In this document: one piece after another, positions 1-7,223 of the stretch
How positions within the stretch are numbered: position 1 is the first letter of the stretch
Layout: every line of letters begins with the position of its first letter
Origin: Bacteroidota bacterium
GTDB taxonomy: Bacteria > Bacteroidota > Bacteroidia > Bacteroidales > VadinHA17
Reading direction: 5' to 3'
Assembly: GCA_030631445.1 (NCBI GenBank)
Contig: DAOVLD010000046.1
Span: forward strand, 1-9,459
DNA: 9,459 nucleotides
Position numbers and translations under genes: made by a program
The notes under the pieces: generated by a model
Told to the model about the DNA's origin: nothing
Databases searched by the model: none
The model's input: only the letters and a program-made list of their open reading frames with translations

Positions 1-1027
1 GTTTCTGAAAGGAATTGGTCTGGGAACAGTGGGTGGAATTATTCTCGGGGGAAGTGATTTTTGTTTTGCCGGTACACATACCATTAATGATGAAAAACAA
101 GGCAGAACTAACCAGCTATACAAAAAAGTAACTGAACCTGCTAAAGTAAGTTTGATTAAAGGCAATAACCGGCACGATATTGTATATCAGTCGTTGAAAA
201 AAATCGAGGACGAAATTCTAAGTACTATTGGCGATAAAAAGATCTTAATAAAGCCAAACATAGTGGTTTCCGATAATCCGCTGGCTGTTACACACGTAGA
301 TGCAATACGGGCTATTTTGGATTTCTTTACACCCCATTATAAAAAGCAAATAATAATTGGAGAATCCGGCGCTCATAAAACTTTTGATGGTTTTGAAAAT
401 TATGGATATCTGGCTCTGGAAAAAGAATATAATGTAAAATTGGTCGACTTAAATCAGGATCCTTTTCAATACCGGTATGTTTTCGGGGAAGAAAATCGTC
501 CATTGCCGGTACGAATTATCTCCTCTTTTCTGGATCCTGATGTTTATATTATTTCAGCTTCTCAGATGAAAACCCACAATAAAGTACTGGTTACCTTATC
601 TTTAAAAAACGTACTATTGGGGTGTCCTGTTAATGATTACACAAAAAATGATAAAGCTCTGTTTCATACCCGTCCTACATCAGTAACGGATCTTTGTCAT
701 TATAACATGTTTCATATAGCCCGGGAGGTATATCCTGATCTGGCGGTTATAGATGGTTTTGAAGCAATGGAGGGAAATGGTCCGGCATGGGGTACACCAT
801 TTAATTCACGGATAGCTATTGCCAGCCTTGATGCCCTGGCTGCAGATACACTCGCCACTAAAATAATGGGATTTGATCCGAAAAGGGTTCTCTACCTGTC
901 TGCTATGACGGAAGCAGGTTATGGACAGGGTGAGATTGAAAAGATAAATGTGCTTGGCGCCCCGCTGGATCAGTGCCTTTACAACTTCAAGCCTCATGAA
1001 GAAATGGGGAAACTATATGAATTATAA
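1..1027 (+). CDS. DUF362 domain protein with remnant Tat signal (5' partial)
   Basis: The frame is already open at base 2 and the true start lies left of the window. The first visible residues, FLKGIGLGTVGGIILGG, are what follows the twin arginines in a Tat signal (RRxFLK), so I infer export by the Tat system; the arginines themselves are not visible. GTG at base 29 is therefore not the start. The rest matches DUF362 proteins: KILIKPNIV near base 240, GESGA near 360, KTHNKVLVTLSLKNVLLGC near 568-625, an IDGFEAMEGNGP block near 750-783, and a SLDALAADT segment near 826. No ferredoxin-type cysteine clusters are seen, unlike some DUF362 relatives. The biochemical role of the family is not established. 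The stop codon lies inside the next gene, a BASS-family transporter, so the two are probably cotranscribed and translationally coupled. Family assignment is confident; function is unknown. Confidence 0.88.
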   Translation, partial: FLKGIGLGTVGGIILGGSDFCFAGTHTINDEKQGRTNQLYKKVTEPAKVSLIKGNNRHDIVYQSLKKIEDEILSTIGDKKILIKPNIVVSDNPLAVTHVDAIRAILDFFTPHYKKQIIIGESGAHKTFDGFENYGYLALEKEYNVKLVDLNQDPFQYRYVFGEENRPLPVRIISSFLDPDVYIISASQMKTHNKVLVTLSLKNVLLGCPVNDYTKNDKALFHTRPTSVTDLCHYNMFHIAREVYPDLAVIDGFEAMEGNGPAWGTPFNSRIAIASLDALAADTLATKIMGFDPKRVLYLSAMTEAGYGQGEIEKINVLGAPLDQCLYNFKPHEEMGKLYEL

Positions 1028-2279
1028 ACCTTTTGGATATATTTTTTTAGTAGCTGCTTTAACTACACTTGTTATGCTTCTCATGGGCTATCGGTCTGAG
1101 GTGGCTCCCCCTGTGATTATTCTGTTTGCTTCTCTTGCACTTTATTGTATGGGGCATACGTTTTTCAAGAGTTTTGTATTTACTATATGGGTGTTTGCGT
1201 TTGTCGCCGCTTCAATGTTTTATCCTTCGGCATTCGGGACGTGGTTCAATTTTGATTTAGCAATTCTGATTGTTCCTTTGATTCAGATTATCATGTTCGG
1301 TATGGGTACAACTTTGAATGTAAAGGATTTCGGAAGAGTATTTACAATGCCCTGGCCGGTTTTCATAGGAATATTTCTACAGTTTACTATCATGCCCTTT
1401 GTGGGTTACGGCATTGCCATGCTGTTTGGTTTTGAACCGGAAGTTGCCGCCGGTGTCATTTTAATCGGTTCATGTCCGGGTGGTGTGGCATCTAATCTCA
1501 TGACCTATCTTGCAGGTGCCAACGTGGCACTTTCCGTAACAATGACCTCTTGTTCCACACTTATGTCGCCGGTTATGACACCTTTTTTAATGAAAACCCT
1601 TGCAGGCAAACTTGTGCCAATCAATTTTGTTGAGATGATGTTTTCGATATTTAACATGATTATAATACCTATCATTGCAGGATTAATCGCTAACAGAATT
1701 CTATACAGTAAGAAAATATGGCTTAATAAAACCGGATACTTAGTTCTTATCGCAGTTGCAGGCATTTTGCTTTCCATAGTCATCATTTTTTTACCGGCAG
1801 ATTTTCTCGGACTGCTTGCAACGCTTAAGTCCGGATTAATTATCGGAATTGCTTTGACCGGTATTGTTGCTTTAGCGAAGCTCATTGTTAAAAAAATTCT
1901 AAATGGTCCGGAAAACTGGATGGATAAAGCACTACCGGTTGTATCGATGTGTGGTATCTGTTTTATTATTGCTATTATTACGGCGCGTTCCAGGGATCAA
2001 CTCTTAACAGTGGGATTAATGCTGATTGTCGCGGCGGTTACTCACAACTTTATCGGCTATATTTTTGGATACTGGGGTGCCAGGGTAGCAAAACTGGATG
2101 AAGCCTCATGCCGTACCGTAGGCTTCGAGGTAGGTATGCAGAATGGCGGTATGGCGTCCGGCATAGCAATGGGTGTGCTAAAAAGTGCAAGTGCAGCATT
2201 AGCCCCGGCAATATTCGGTCCATGGATGAACATTTCCGGATCGGTACTGGCTACCTGGTGGCGCCGGAAACCTACATAG
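1017..2279 (+). CDS. Bile acid:sodium symporter (BASS/SBF) family transporter
   Basis: Integral inner-membrane protein of 420 residues, almost entirely hydrophobic helices, consistent with a Na+-coupled transporter of organic anions; the substrate cannot be read from sequence. SBF-family signatures are visible: GSCPGGVASN (residues 151-160) followed by the NVALSVTMTSCSTLMSP stretch, and EVGMQNGGMASG (371-382) with the family-typical ending SGSVLATWW. Bacterial BASS proteins are often about 300 residues; the excess here is largely a hydrophobic N-terminal region of roughly 70 residues that adds membrane segments. I chose ATG 1017 because MNYKPFGYIFLV is a natural membrane-protein start and a GGGGAA stretch lies just upstream. 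The longer frame from 948 reads through DUF362 coding sequence with no membrane character. The start overlaps the DUF362 stop by 11 bases, so the two products may act on the same compound. Confidence 0.9.
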   Translation: MNYKPFGYIFLVAALTTLVMLLMGYRSEVAPPVIILFASLALYCMGHTFFKSFVFTIWVFAFVAASMFYPSAFGTWFNFDLAILIVPLIQIIMFGMGTTLNVKDFGRVFTMPWPVFIGIFLQFTIMPFVGYGIAMLFGFEPEVAAGVILIGSCPGGVASNLMTYLAGANVALSVTMTSCSTLMSPVMTPFLMKTLAGKLVPINFVEMMFSIFNMIIIPIIAGLIANRILYSKKIWLNKTGYLVLIAVAGILLSIVIIFLPADFLGLLATLKSGLIIGIALTGIVALAKLIVKKILNGPENWMDKALPVVSMCGICFIIAIITARSRDQLLTVGLMLIVAAVTHNFIGYIFGYWGARVAKLDEASCRTVGFEVGMQNGGMASGIAMGVLKSASAALAPAIFGPWMNISGSVLATWWRRKPT

Positions 2280-2317
2280 ATTCGTGCTCTGACTATTTCT
2301 TCCTAAAAACCCGGAAA

Positions 2318-3112
2318 TTACTCCACTCCCAGGCTGTCGAGTAATGCCTTCGCCTTCATAGCCTTTTCATAACTCCAGGTTGAATCTATTTCGTTTGCTT
2401 TCATAAATGCCTCATAGGCTTTGGCATAATCTTCCATCATCATATATAGATCACCCTTGGAATCATATGGATTTGGAGCATCAAGTGGTGCCAGTTCAAG
2501 GTATTTATCGAGGGCTTCCTCCGCTTTCTCCATCTGACCCAGGTACATATATGCGTACCCTAATGCATTGTAAAATGGAACTTTGTTTTCGACAATCTCC
2601 AAAGCTTCCTCACAAACTTCCAAACTTCCTTGCCAGTTATTATCAATCATGTATAACCAATTAAGATACACGTAGGAGTAGTAATCATTAGGATACAACT
2701 CTTTTAACTTAAGCCCATATTCCACTCCATTATTATCGGGATCTTCATGAATAGCAATAACCAACTGCTTTAGTATCTCTTCACCATCACTTAATTCAAC
2801 CTCAGAGTCAGTGATCATAGTGACAGCCTTTTCAAACTCTTCCTGATTCCCGAAATATTTATAAAACATAGCCAGGTTAAATTTTGCCATAAAAAAATCC
2901 GGATCCTCTTTAATGGCTTTTTTTAATAGATTTTGCGCTTCCTGAAGATAAATGTTGTCAAAAGCAATCATGGCATCCTTGTAAAACTTTAAAGCTGTTT
3001 CAGAATTGGTAGTAACCGGTATCTTCTCCTCCTTGACCTTATCGGCACATGAAGCCATAAACAAAAGTAAAAGGAGAGATACAATCATTTTTGTGATCAT
3101 TCTTTTTTTCAT
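2318..3112 (-). CDS. TPR-repeat lipoprotein
   Basis: A 264-residue protein with a lipoprotein signal peptide: basic MKKR start, a hydrophobic leucine run, and lipobox FMASC with the lipidated cysteine at residue 22. The mature part is acidic and built of tetratricopeptide-like helical pairs, clearest at about 39-75 (ALKFYKDAMIAF...LLKKAIKEDPD), 144-177, 179-212 (FYNALGYAYMYLGQMEKAEEAL) and 213-250 (GDLYMMMEDYAKAYEAFMKA). TPRs bind proteins, so an envelope scaffold or assembly role is plausible, but no specific function can be assigned. It converges on the BASS gene with a gap of 38 bases and is divergent from mutS2. Start ATG 3112 is supported by the signal peptide directly behind it and by a Bacteroidota-type promoter at 3152-3182, giving a leader of roughly 33 bases. 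Confidence 0.88.
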   Translation of the reverse strand: MKKRMITKMIVSLLLLLFMASCADKVKEEKIPVTTNSETALKFYKDAMIAFDNIYLQEAQNLLKKAIKEDPDFFMAKFNLAMFYKYFGNQEEFEKAVTMITDSEVELSDGEEILKQLVIAIHEDPDNNGVEYGLKLKELYPNDYYSYVYLNWLYMIDNNWQGSLEVCEEALEIVENKVPFYNALGYAYMYLGQMEKAEEALDKYLELAPLDAPNPYDSKGDLYMMMEDYAKAYEAFMKANEIDSTWSYEKAMKAKALLDSLGVE

Positions 3113-3151
3113 AGTGGTTGATTTTTTATTGTTATGAATAAAATGATAATA

Positions 3152-3182
3152 TAAATATAGTCAAATTTTATTTGTCAGCAAA
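3152..3182 (-). promoter_or_regulatory. Bacteroidota-type promoter for the TPR lipoprotein
   Basis: On the minus strand TTTG (3182-3179) is followed by a 19-base spacer and TATATTTA (3159-3152). This fits the Bacteroidota -33 TTTG / -7 TAnnTTTG pattern with one mismatch, the final G. The predicted transcript start is near 3145. An 8-bp inverted repeat overlaps it. Confidence 0.5.
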
Positions 3183-3187
3183 TTTGA
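3161..3187. repeat. Inverted repeat TCAAATTT-N11-AAATTTGA, operator candidate
   Basis: Perfect 8-bp arms at 3161-3168 and 3180-3187, separated by 11 bases (centre-to-centre 19, near two helical turns). The repeat covers the -33 box and spacer of the minus-strand promoter, a position where a dimeric repressor would block the lipoprotein gene. The AT-rich background makes chance occurrence possible. Confidence 0.35.
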
Positions 3188-3205
3188 TTCCTGCATTATC
3201 AGGAA
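3188..3205. repeat. Small inverted repeat TTCCTG-N6-CAGGAA
   Basis: Perfect 6-bp arms with a 6-base loop, directly adjoining the preceding inverted repeat and upstream of both divergent promoters. It lacks a T-run and lies upstream of both genes, so a terminator is unlikely. It may be a protein-binding site or chance. Confidence 0.25.
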
Positions 3206-3241
3206 GAGATTTGATATATGTTTTCCAACCGGGACAACAGG

Positions 3242-3251
3242 TGGCATGCCA
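3242..3251. repeat. Perfect 10-bp palindrome TGGCATGCCA upstream of mutS2
   Basis: Self-complementary and GC-rich in an AT-rich intergenic region, lying about 30 bases before the mutS2 -7 boxes. Its position would suit a regulator site, but there is only one copy in the window and no regulator gene beside it. Confidence 0.25.
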
Positions 3252-3272
3252 TTTCCATAATCAACCTGAAAA

Positions 3273-3288
3273 TAATTTTGTACTTTTG
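3273..3288 (+). promoter_or_regulatory. Two tandem TAnnTTTG -7 boxes for mutS2
   Basis: TAATTTTG (3273-3280) is followed immediately by TACTTTTG (3281-3288), both perfect matches to the Bacteroidota -7 consensus. No good TTTG -33 box is found 19-21 bases upstream of either. Transcription is predicted to begin near 3287-3296, leaving a leader of about 25-30 bases before the TTG start. Confidence 0.5.
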
Positions 3289-3318
3289 CAACAATAATCA
3301 CTAAATACAAAAACAAAA

Positions 3319-5799
3319 TTGATATACCCTGATAGTTTTGAAAAAAAGGTTGGCTTCGACCGGATCAGAGAGCTGCTGATAGAGAAATGCCTCGGTCCGC
3401 TTGGAAAAGAAAGGAGCGAGAAAATCTGTTTCTCAACAAAACCTGAAGAAATCAGGTTGTGGATCGATCAGGCAGATGAGTTTATACAACTGATTGAAAC
3501 CGGGGAACTGTTTCCGCTTGATTTTTATTTCGATCTGAGACCAACACTTAAGAGGATGCGTGTCAGCGGGTCACATCCCGATTTGGAACAACTCTTTAAC
3601 CTTAAACGTTCTTTAGAAACTATAAAATCGGTAAACCACTACCTTTCAAATATTGATAATGAACGTTTCCCCAGGTTGAGGGAGCTTGGAAAATATTTAA
3701 AAGTGTTTCCTACAATTCATGACAGGATAAACAGGATCATGTCTCCCAAAGGTAAGATCAGGGATAAAGCATCTCCCGAACTGGCACATATCCGTAAAAC
3801 CCTCGCGAATAAGGAGAAGGAAGCTTCAGGCAGGATCCATTCAATTATTAAACAAGCCAAAAAGAGCGGTCTGGTAGGACAGGACGAATCACTTGTTGTA
3901 AGGGAAGGACGACTGGTTATCCCGGTGGAAGCCGGTAAAAAAAGAAAGATCAGTGGAGTGATACTGGATGAATCAGCTACTGGAAAGACTGCCTACATTG
4001 AACCGGCTGAGATAGTTGAACTGAATAATGAGATACGGGAACTGGGGTATGCAGAGAAACGTGAAATAATCAGGATATTAATTGAATTCAGTGACTTCCT
4101 GCGTCCTTATATTGATGATCTTAACGATTCATTTAATTTCCTTGGATTGGTTGATTTTATCAGGGCTAAAGCATTAATGGCAAAAAGTATTAACGGGATA
4201 AAACCTTCGTTATCAGATAAACCCGGAATTAACTGGCAAAATGCTGTCCATCCTTTGCTATACCTTTTGTTTAAAAATGCCGGTAAAAAAGTTGTGCCGC
4301 TAAATATCGGTCTGACAACAGATAAAAGGATACTTGTGATCTCCGGACCTAATGCCGGCGGAAAATCTGTCTGCCTCCAAACTACCGGACTTCTACAATA
4401 CATGTTGCAGTGTGGTTTATTGGTTCCGATGGACAAAGATTCAAAAGCAGGGATCTTCGACCACCTGTTTATCCATATGGGTGACGACCAGTCGATTGAT
4501 AATGACCTGAGCACCTATAGTTCGCACCTGGTAAATATGAAATACTTTACCAGACATGCAGATGAAAAATCCCTGATCCTGATCGATGAGTTCGGGACCG
4601 GTACTGAGCCTATGCTTGGAGGAGCAATAGCCGAATCAATACTTGCAAAGTTGAATGAGACAGGTACTTACGGGGTTGTAACTACTCACTATACAAACCT
4701 GAAGCATTTTGCTGCATCAACCGATGGTATTGAAAACGGGGCAATGCTTTTTGATAATCACCTTATGGAGCCGTTGTTTCGTCTGGAAACCGGTAAGCCC
4801 GGCAGTTCCTTTGCTTTTGAGATAGCGCGTAAAATCGGACTCCCGGAAAATATCCTGCAGGAAGCACAAAAAAAGGTCGGGAAAGAACACATTGATTTTG
4901 ATAAACATTTGAAGGATGTAGTACGTGATAAGCGATACTGGGAAAGGAAAAGAGACAGTATCAGGATATCGGAAAAGAAACTGGGAGAAACAGTTGAAAA
5001 ATATTCGGAGGAGTTGGATTCTATTAAAAAACTCAGGAAAGAGATCATTGAAAAAGCAAAACTGGAAGCAGAGGAGCTCCTTAACGATGCTAACCGGAGA
5101 ATAGAAAATACTATACGTGAAATAAAAGAAGCCCGGGCAGAGAAAGAAAGGACCAGGAAAATAAGGAAAGAGCTGGATGAGTTCAAGGACAAAGCGGTAA
5201 AGCAAAAAACCGGAAATGAAAAGGAATTTGAAAAACGGCTTGAACAGGTAAGGAAACAACAAAAGTATCTGCAAACGAGAAGACCGGATATTATAAAAGA
5301 CCCGGAGAAAAAGAAACCGGTAACGGAAAAACGTATTATTAGTAAAGGTGATAAGGTGAAAATGACAGGTATGGACAAAACTGGTGAGGTTATTGAAGTT
5401 ACATCAAAAAGTGTTATTGTTTTATTTGGTAATATGATCACTACCGTTGATATAGAGAAAATTCAAAAAACAATAGAGGATGATACCGTAAAAACTTCGG
5501 GCAAAGCCAATTCAACCGGGTTTATACATGAACTGCATCAGCGGAAACTTAATTTTAAACCTGAAATTGATATCCGCGGGCAACGTGGAGATGAAGCGCT
5601 TCAGACAGTAACAGGTTTTATTGATGAAGCTATTATGGTTGATGAAAAAGAGGTTCGGATTCTCCATGGAAAAGGTGACGGTATATTGCGACAACTTGTA
5701 AGAGATTGGCTCCAGGCAAACGATATGGTAAAAAAATATCACGATGAACATGTTCAGCGGGGAGGAACAGGGATCACTGTTGTAGAACTGGATATGTAA
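3319..5799 (+). CDS. mutS2: Endonuclease MutS2 (MutS-like ATPase with Smr domain)
   Basis: Cytoplasmic 826-residue MutS2, the family linked to suppression of homologous recombination and, in Bacillus, to splitting of collided ribosomes. Domains in order: N-terminal core and clamp helices (about 1-300); ABC-type ATPase with Walker A GPNAGGKS (343-350), signature region STYSSHL, Walker B LILIDE (D423, E424) and a TTHYTNLK switch; a long charged coiled coil (about 520-660); a small KOW-like beta module (about 675-715); and a C-terminal Smr nuclease-type domain with DIRGQR (from 751) and HGKGDG (783-788). All key residues are present and the length is close to the family norm. The start is TTG 3319: it gives MIYPDSFEKKVGF, the conserved family beginning, and an in-frame TAA at 3295-3297 with no ATG after it excludes a longer start. 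It appears to be monocistronic. Confidence 0.97.
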   Translation: MIYPDSFEKKVGFDRIRELLIEKCLGPLGKERSEKICFSTKPEEIRLWIDQADEFIQLIETGELFPLDFYFDLRPTLKRMRVSGSHPDLEQLFNLKRSLETIKSVNHYLSNIDNERFPRLRELGKYLKVFPTIHDRINRIMSPKGKIRDKASPELAHIRKTLANKEKEASGRIHSIIKQAKKSGLVGQDESLVVREGRLVIPVEAGKKRKISGVILDESATGKTAYIEPAEIVELNNEIRELGYAEKREIIRILIEFSDFLRPYIDDLNDSFNFLGLVDFIRAKALMAKSINGIKPSLSDKPGINWQNAVHPLLYLLFKNAGKKVVPLNIGLTTDKRILVISGPNAGGKSVCLQTTGLLQYMLQCGLLVPMDKDSKAGIFDHLFIHMGDDQSIDNDLSTYSSHLVNMKYFTRHADEKSLILIDEFGTGTEPMLGGAIAESILAKLNETGTYGVVTTHYTNLKHFAASTDGIENGAMLFDNHLMEPLFRLETGKPGSSFAFEIARKIGLPENILQEAQKKVGKEHIDFDKHLKDVVRDKRYWERKRDSIRISEKKLGETVEKYSEELDSIKKLRKEIIEKAKLEAEELLNDANRRIENTIREIKEARAEKERTRKIRKELDEFKDKAVKQKTGNEKEFEKRLEQVRKQQKYLQTRRPDIIKDPEKKKPVTEKRIISKGDKVKMTGMDKTGEVIEVTSKSVIVLFGNMITTVDIEKIQKTIEDDTVKTSGKANSTGFIHELHQRKLNFKPEIDIRGQRGDEALQTVTGFIDEAIMVDEKEVRILHGKGDGILRQLVRDWLQANDMVKKYHDEHVQRGGTGITVVELDM

Positions 5800-5837
5800 G
5801 ATTTATTCTGCAACTGTTAATAATTTTCTCCTGTTTT

Positions 5838-5869
5838 TTTGAACAATCTACCTAAAATCATTACTTTTC
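5838..5869 (+). promoter_or_regulatory. Promoter for the deacetylase-acyltransferase operon
   Basis: TTTG (5838-5841) is followed by a 20-base spacer and TACTTTTC (5862-5869), which matches TAnnTTTG except for the last base. The predicted transcript start is near 5876, giving a leader of about 43 bases that contains the short heptad tract at 5889-5909. No hairpin terminator for mutS2 is seen before it. Confidence 0.5.
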
Positions 5870-5888
5870 AATATTGGTTTTTTACATA

Positions 5889-5909
5889 CTTTTAACTTTT
5901 AACTTTCAA
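5889..5909 (+). repeat. Three tandem 7-bp units (CTTTTAA, CTTTTAA, CTTTCAA) in leader
   Basis: Pyrimidine-rich heptads ending 9 bases before the ATG of the deacetylase gene. They are related in form (C, then T-rich, then two variable bases) to the arrays at 8208-8249 and 8626-8667. As part of a 5' leader, a change in unit number would alter the distance between transcript start and start codon. Confidence 0.6.
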
Positions 5910-5918
5910 CTCCAGTAC

Positions 5919-7223
5919 ATGTTAGTTTATTCTGAAAAGATCACTTCCCGGTTTCAATACATCAGTCGTTTGATATTGGATGAGTTGCTGGGTGTAAATT
6001 TTCAGATAGTATCCTCAAGAGATTCGTTTGAGAAGGGTACAGGACCAAAACTAAATTATTCATCAATCGATATACCGGATTGTGTCTGGATCAAACCTGC
6101 AGGTTTGCTTTTTGAAACATCTATCCGCGAACAGGATATTTATGCTCCAGCATGGAAAGATAAAAGGGTGCTTTTTATTACCGGATCGGAACCTGACATG
6201 CCATATGATCCTTTTTCTGCTGCTTTCTATATGGTTACACGTTATGAAGAATATCTTCCGCATGAGGTTGATGAACATGGTCGTTATGACCCACGGGACA
6301 GTTTTGCATACCAGAATGACTTTTTAGATTATCCGGTAGTAAATTACTGGGTACTGGAACTGGGGAAGTTATTGAAGACCAAATACCCGAGGTTAAAAAT
6401 GAAAAGGAGATCATTCAGTGCAATATTAACCATTGATATTGATCAGCCGTTTGCCCTTGCTCATAAAGGTATTTTACGTACACTAAGTTCTGTTATTCAA
6501 GCGCCTTCAAGACTTGGAATTTATAGCGGGAAAGAGCGTTTGAAGATGGTTTTTGGAAAGCTAAGAGATCCGTATGATACCTATGAATTGCTTCACAGGA
6601 TACATCAACAGCACAATGTTGAGTCAGTATATTTTTTCCAGGTTGGAAAACCAGGGAAATTTGATAAGAATATTAAACCCTCAAGGCGTGCTTACAGGAA
6701 GCTGATAACCAGTTTTGCTAAAAGGACCAGGGTTGGGCTTCATCCTTCCTACCAGTCGAATGAAAATTTTGATATACTGAAACAGGAGTATGACATTTTG
6801 TTTGATATTATCGGAAAACCTGTTCAAAGAAGCCGCCAGCATTTTCTGAGACTTAAGTTTCCAGGGACCTACCGGAATCTGATAAAACTGGGGATCACAG
6901 AAGATTATACAATGGGGTTTGCATCCGAACCCGGTTTCCGGGCAGGGATTGCCGATCCGTTTTATTTTTACGACCTTAAAAAAGAAGAACAAACCGGTTT
7001 AAAGATTTTTCCGTTCCAATTAATGGATGGTACTTTAAACCAGCATAAGGAACTTGAACCGGAGGAAGCTTTGGTGAAGATAGAATTTTATATTAAAAGG
7101 GTCAGGAGTGTAAATGGAACATTTATGAGTCTCTGGCATAACTCTTCACTCAGCGAGAAAGGAGAATGGGAGGGATGGAGCAGGGTATATCTGGATATGA
7201 TAAAAAGCTTTGACAGCGTATGA
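5919..7223 (+). CDS. Polysaccharide deacetylase-like (NodB-fold) protein
   Basis: A 434-residue protein without an evident signal peptide, resembling the Bacteroidota polysaccharide deacetylase family that carries its own N-terminal domain (DUF7033-like from memory, about 1-165). The carbohydrate esterase part follows: TIDIDQ (171-176) at the place of the NodB aspartate motif, GLHPSYQS (273-280) at the place of HxxxH, RQHFLR (306-311), and SLWHN (H407) near the end. Known relatives remove acetyl groups from glycans in a metal-dependent way. The second histidine of the usual HxxxH pair is not seen, so activity or metal ligation may differ. ATG 5919 is preferred over 5874 because the extra 15 codons fall in the leader and heptad tract downstream of the predicted promoter. 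The stop overlaps the next gene by 4 bases (ATGA), which implies coupled translation. Confidence 0.82.
   Translation: MLVYSEKITSRFQYISRLILDELLGVNFQIVSSRDSFEKGTGPKLNYSSIDIPDCVWIKPAGLLFETSIREQDIYAPAWKDKRVLFITGSEPDMPYDPFSAAFYMVTRYEEYLPHEVDEHGRYDPRDSFAYQNDFLDYPVVNYWVLELGKLLKTKYPRLKMKRRSFSAILTIDIDQPFALAHKGILRTLSSVIQAPSRLGIYSGKERLKMVFGKLRDPYDTYELLHRIHQQHNVESVYFFQVGKPGKFDKNIKPSRRAYRKLITSFAKRTRVGLHPSYQSNENFDILKQEYDILFDIIGKPVQRSRQHFLRLKFPGTYRNLIKLGITEDYTMGFASEPGFRAGIADPFYFYDLKKEEQTGLKIFPFQLMDGTLNQHKELEPEEALVKIEFYIKRVRSVNGTFMSLWHNSSLSEKGEWEGWSRVYLDMIKSFDSV

Noticed and set aside
948..1016. Upstream start for the BASS gene at 948
   Set aside because: The extra 23 residues are just the DUF362 coding sequence in another frame; ATG 1017 gives a proper membrane-protein N-terminus.
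1505..1885. Minus-strand frame opposite the BASS gene
   Set aside because: It is antisense to well-conserved transporter coding sequence, with no domain or signal of its own.
2280..2317. Possible bidirectional terminator between the convergent genes
   Set aside because: Only a 4-5 bp TTCC/GGAA pairing is found, with no convincing T-run on either strand.
4717..5441. Long minus-strand open frames opposite mutS2
   Set aside because: They are antisense shadows of the Lys/Glu-rich coiled-coil coding region, giving F/S/L-rich proteins without start signals or recognisable domains; the mutS2 frame explains the sequence fully.
5874..5918. Upstream start for the deacetylase-like gene at 5874
   Set aside because: This stretch lies essentially at the predicted transcript start and includes the heptad tract; the conserved-looking protein begins at MLVYSEK (5919).
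6063..6992. Secondary frames on both strands within the deacetylase-like gene
   Set aside because: They overlap a gene with recognisable motifs and coupled translation to its neighbour; no independent support.
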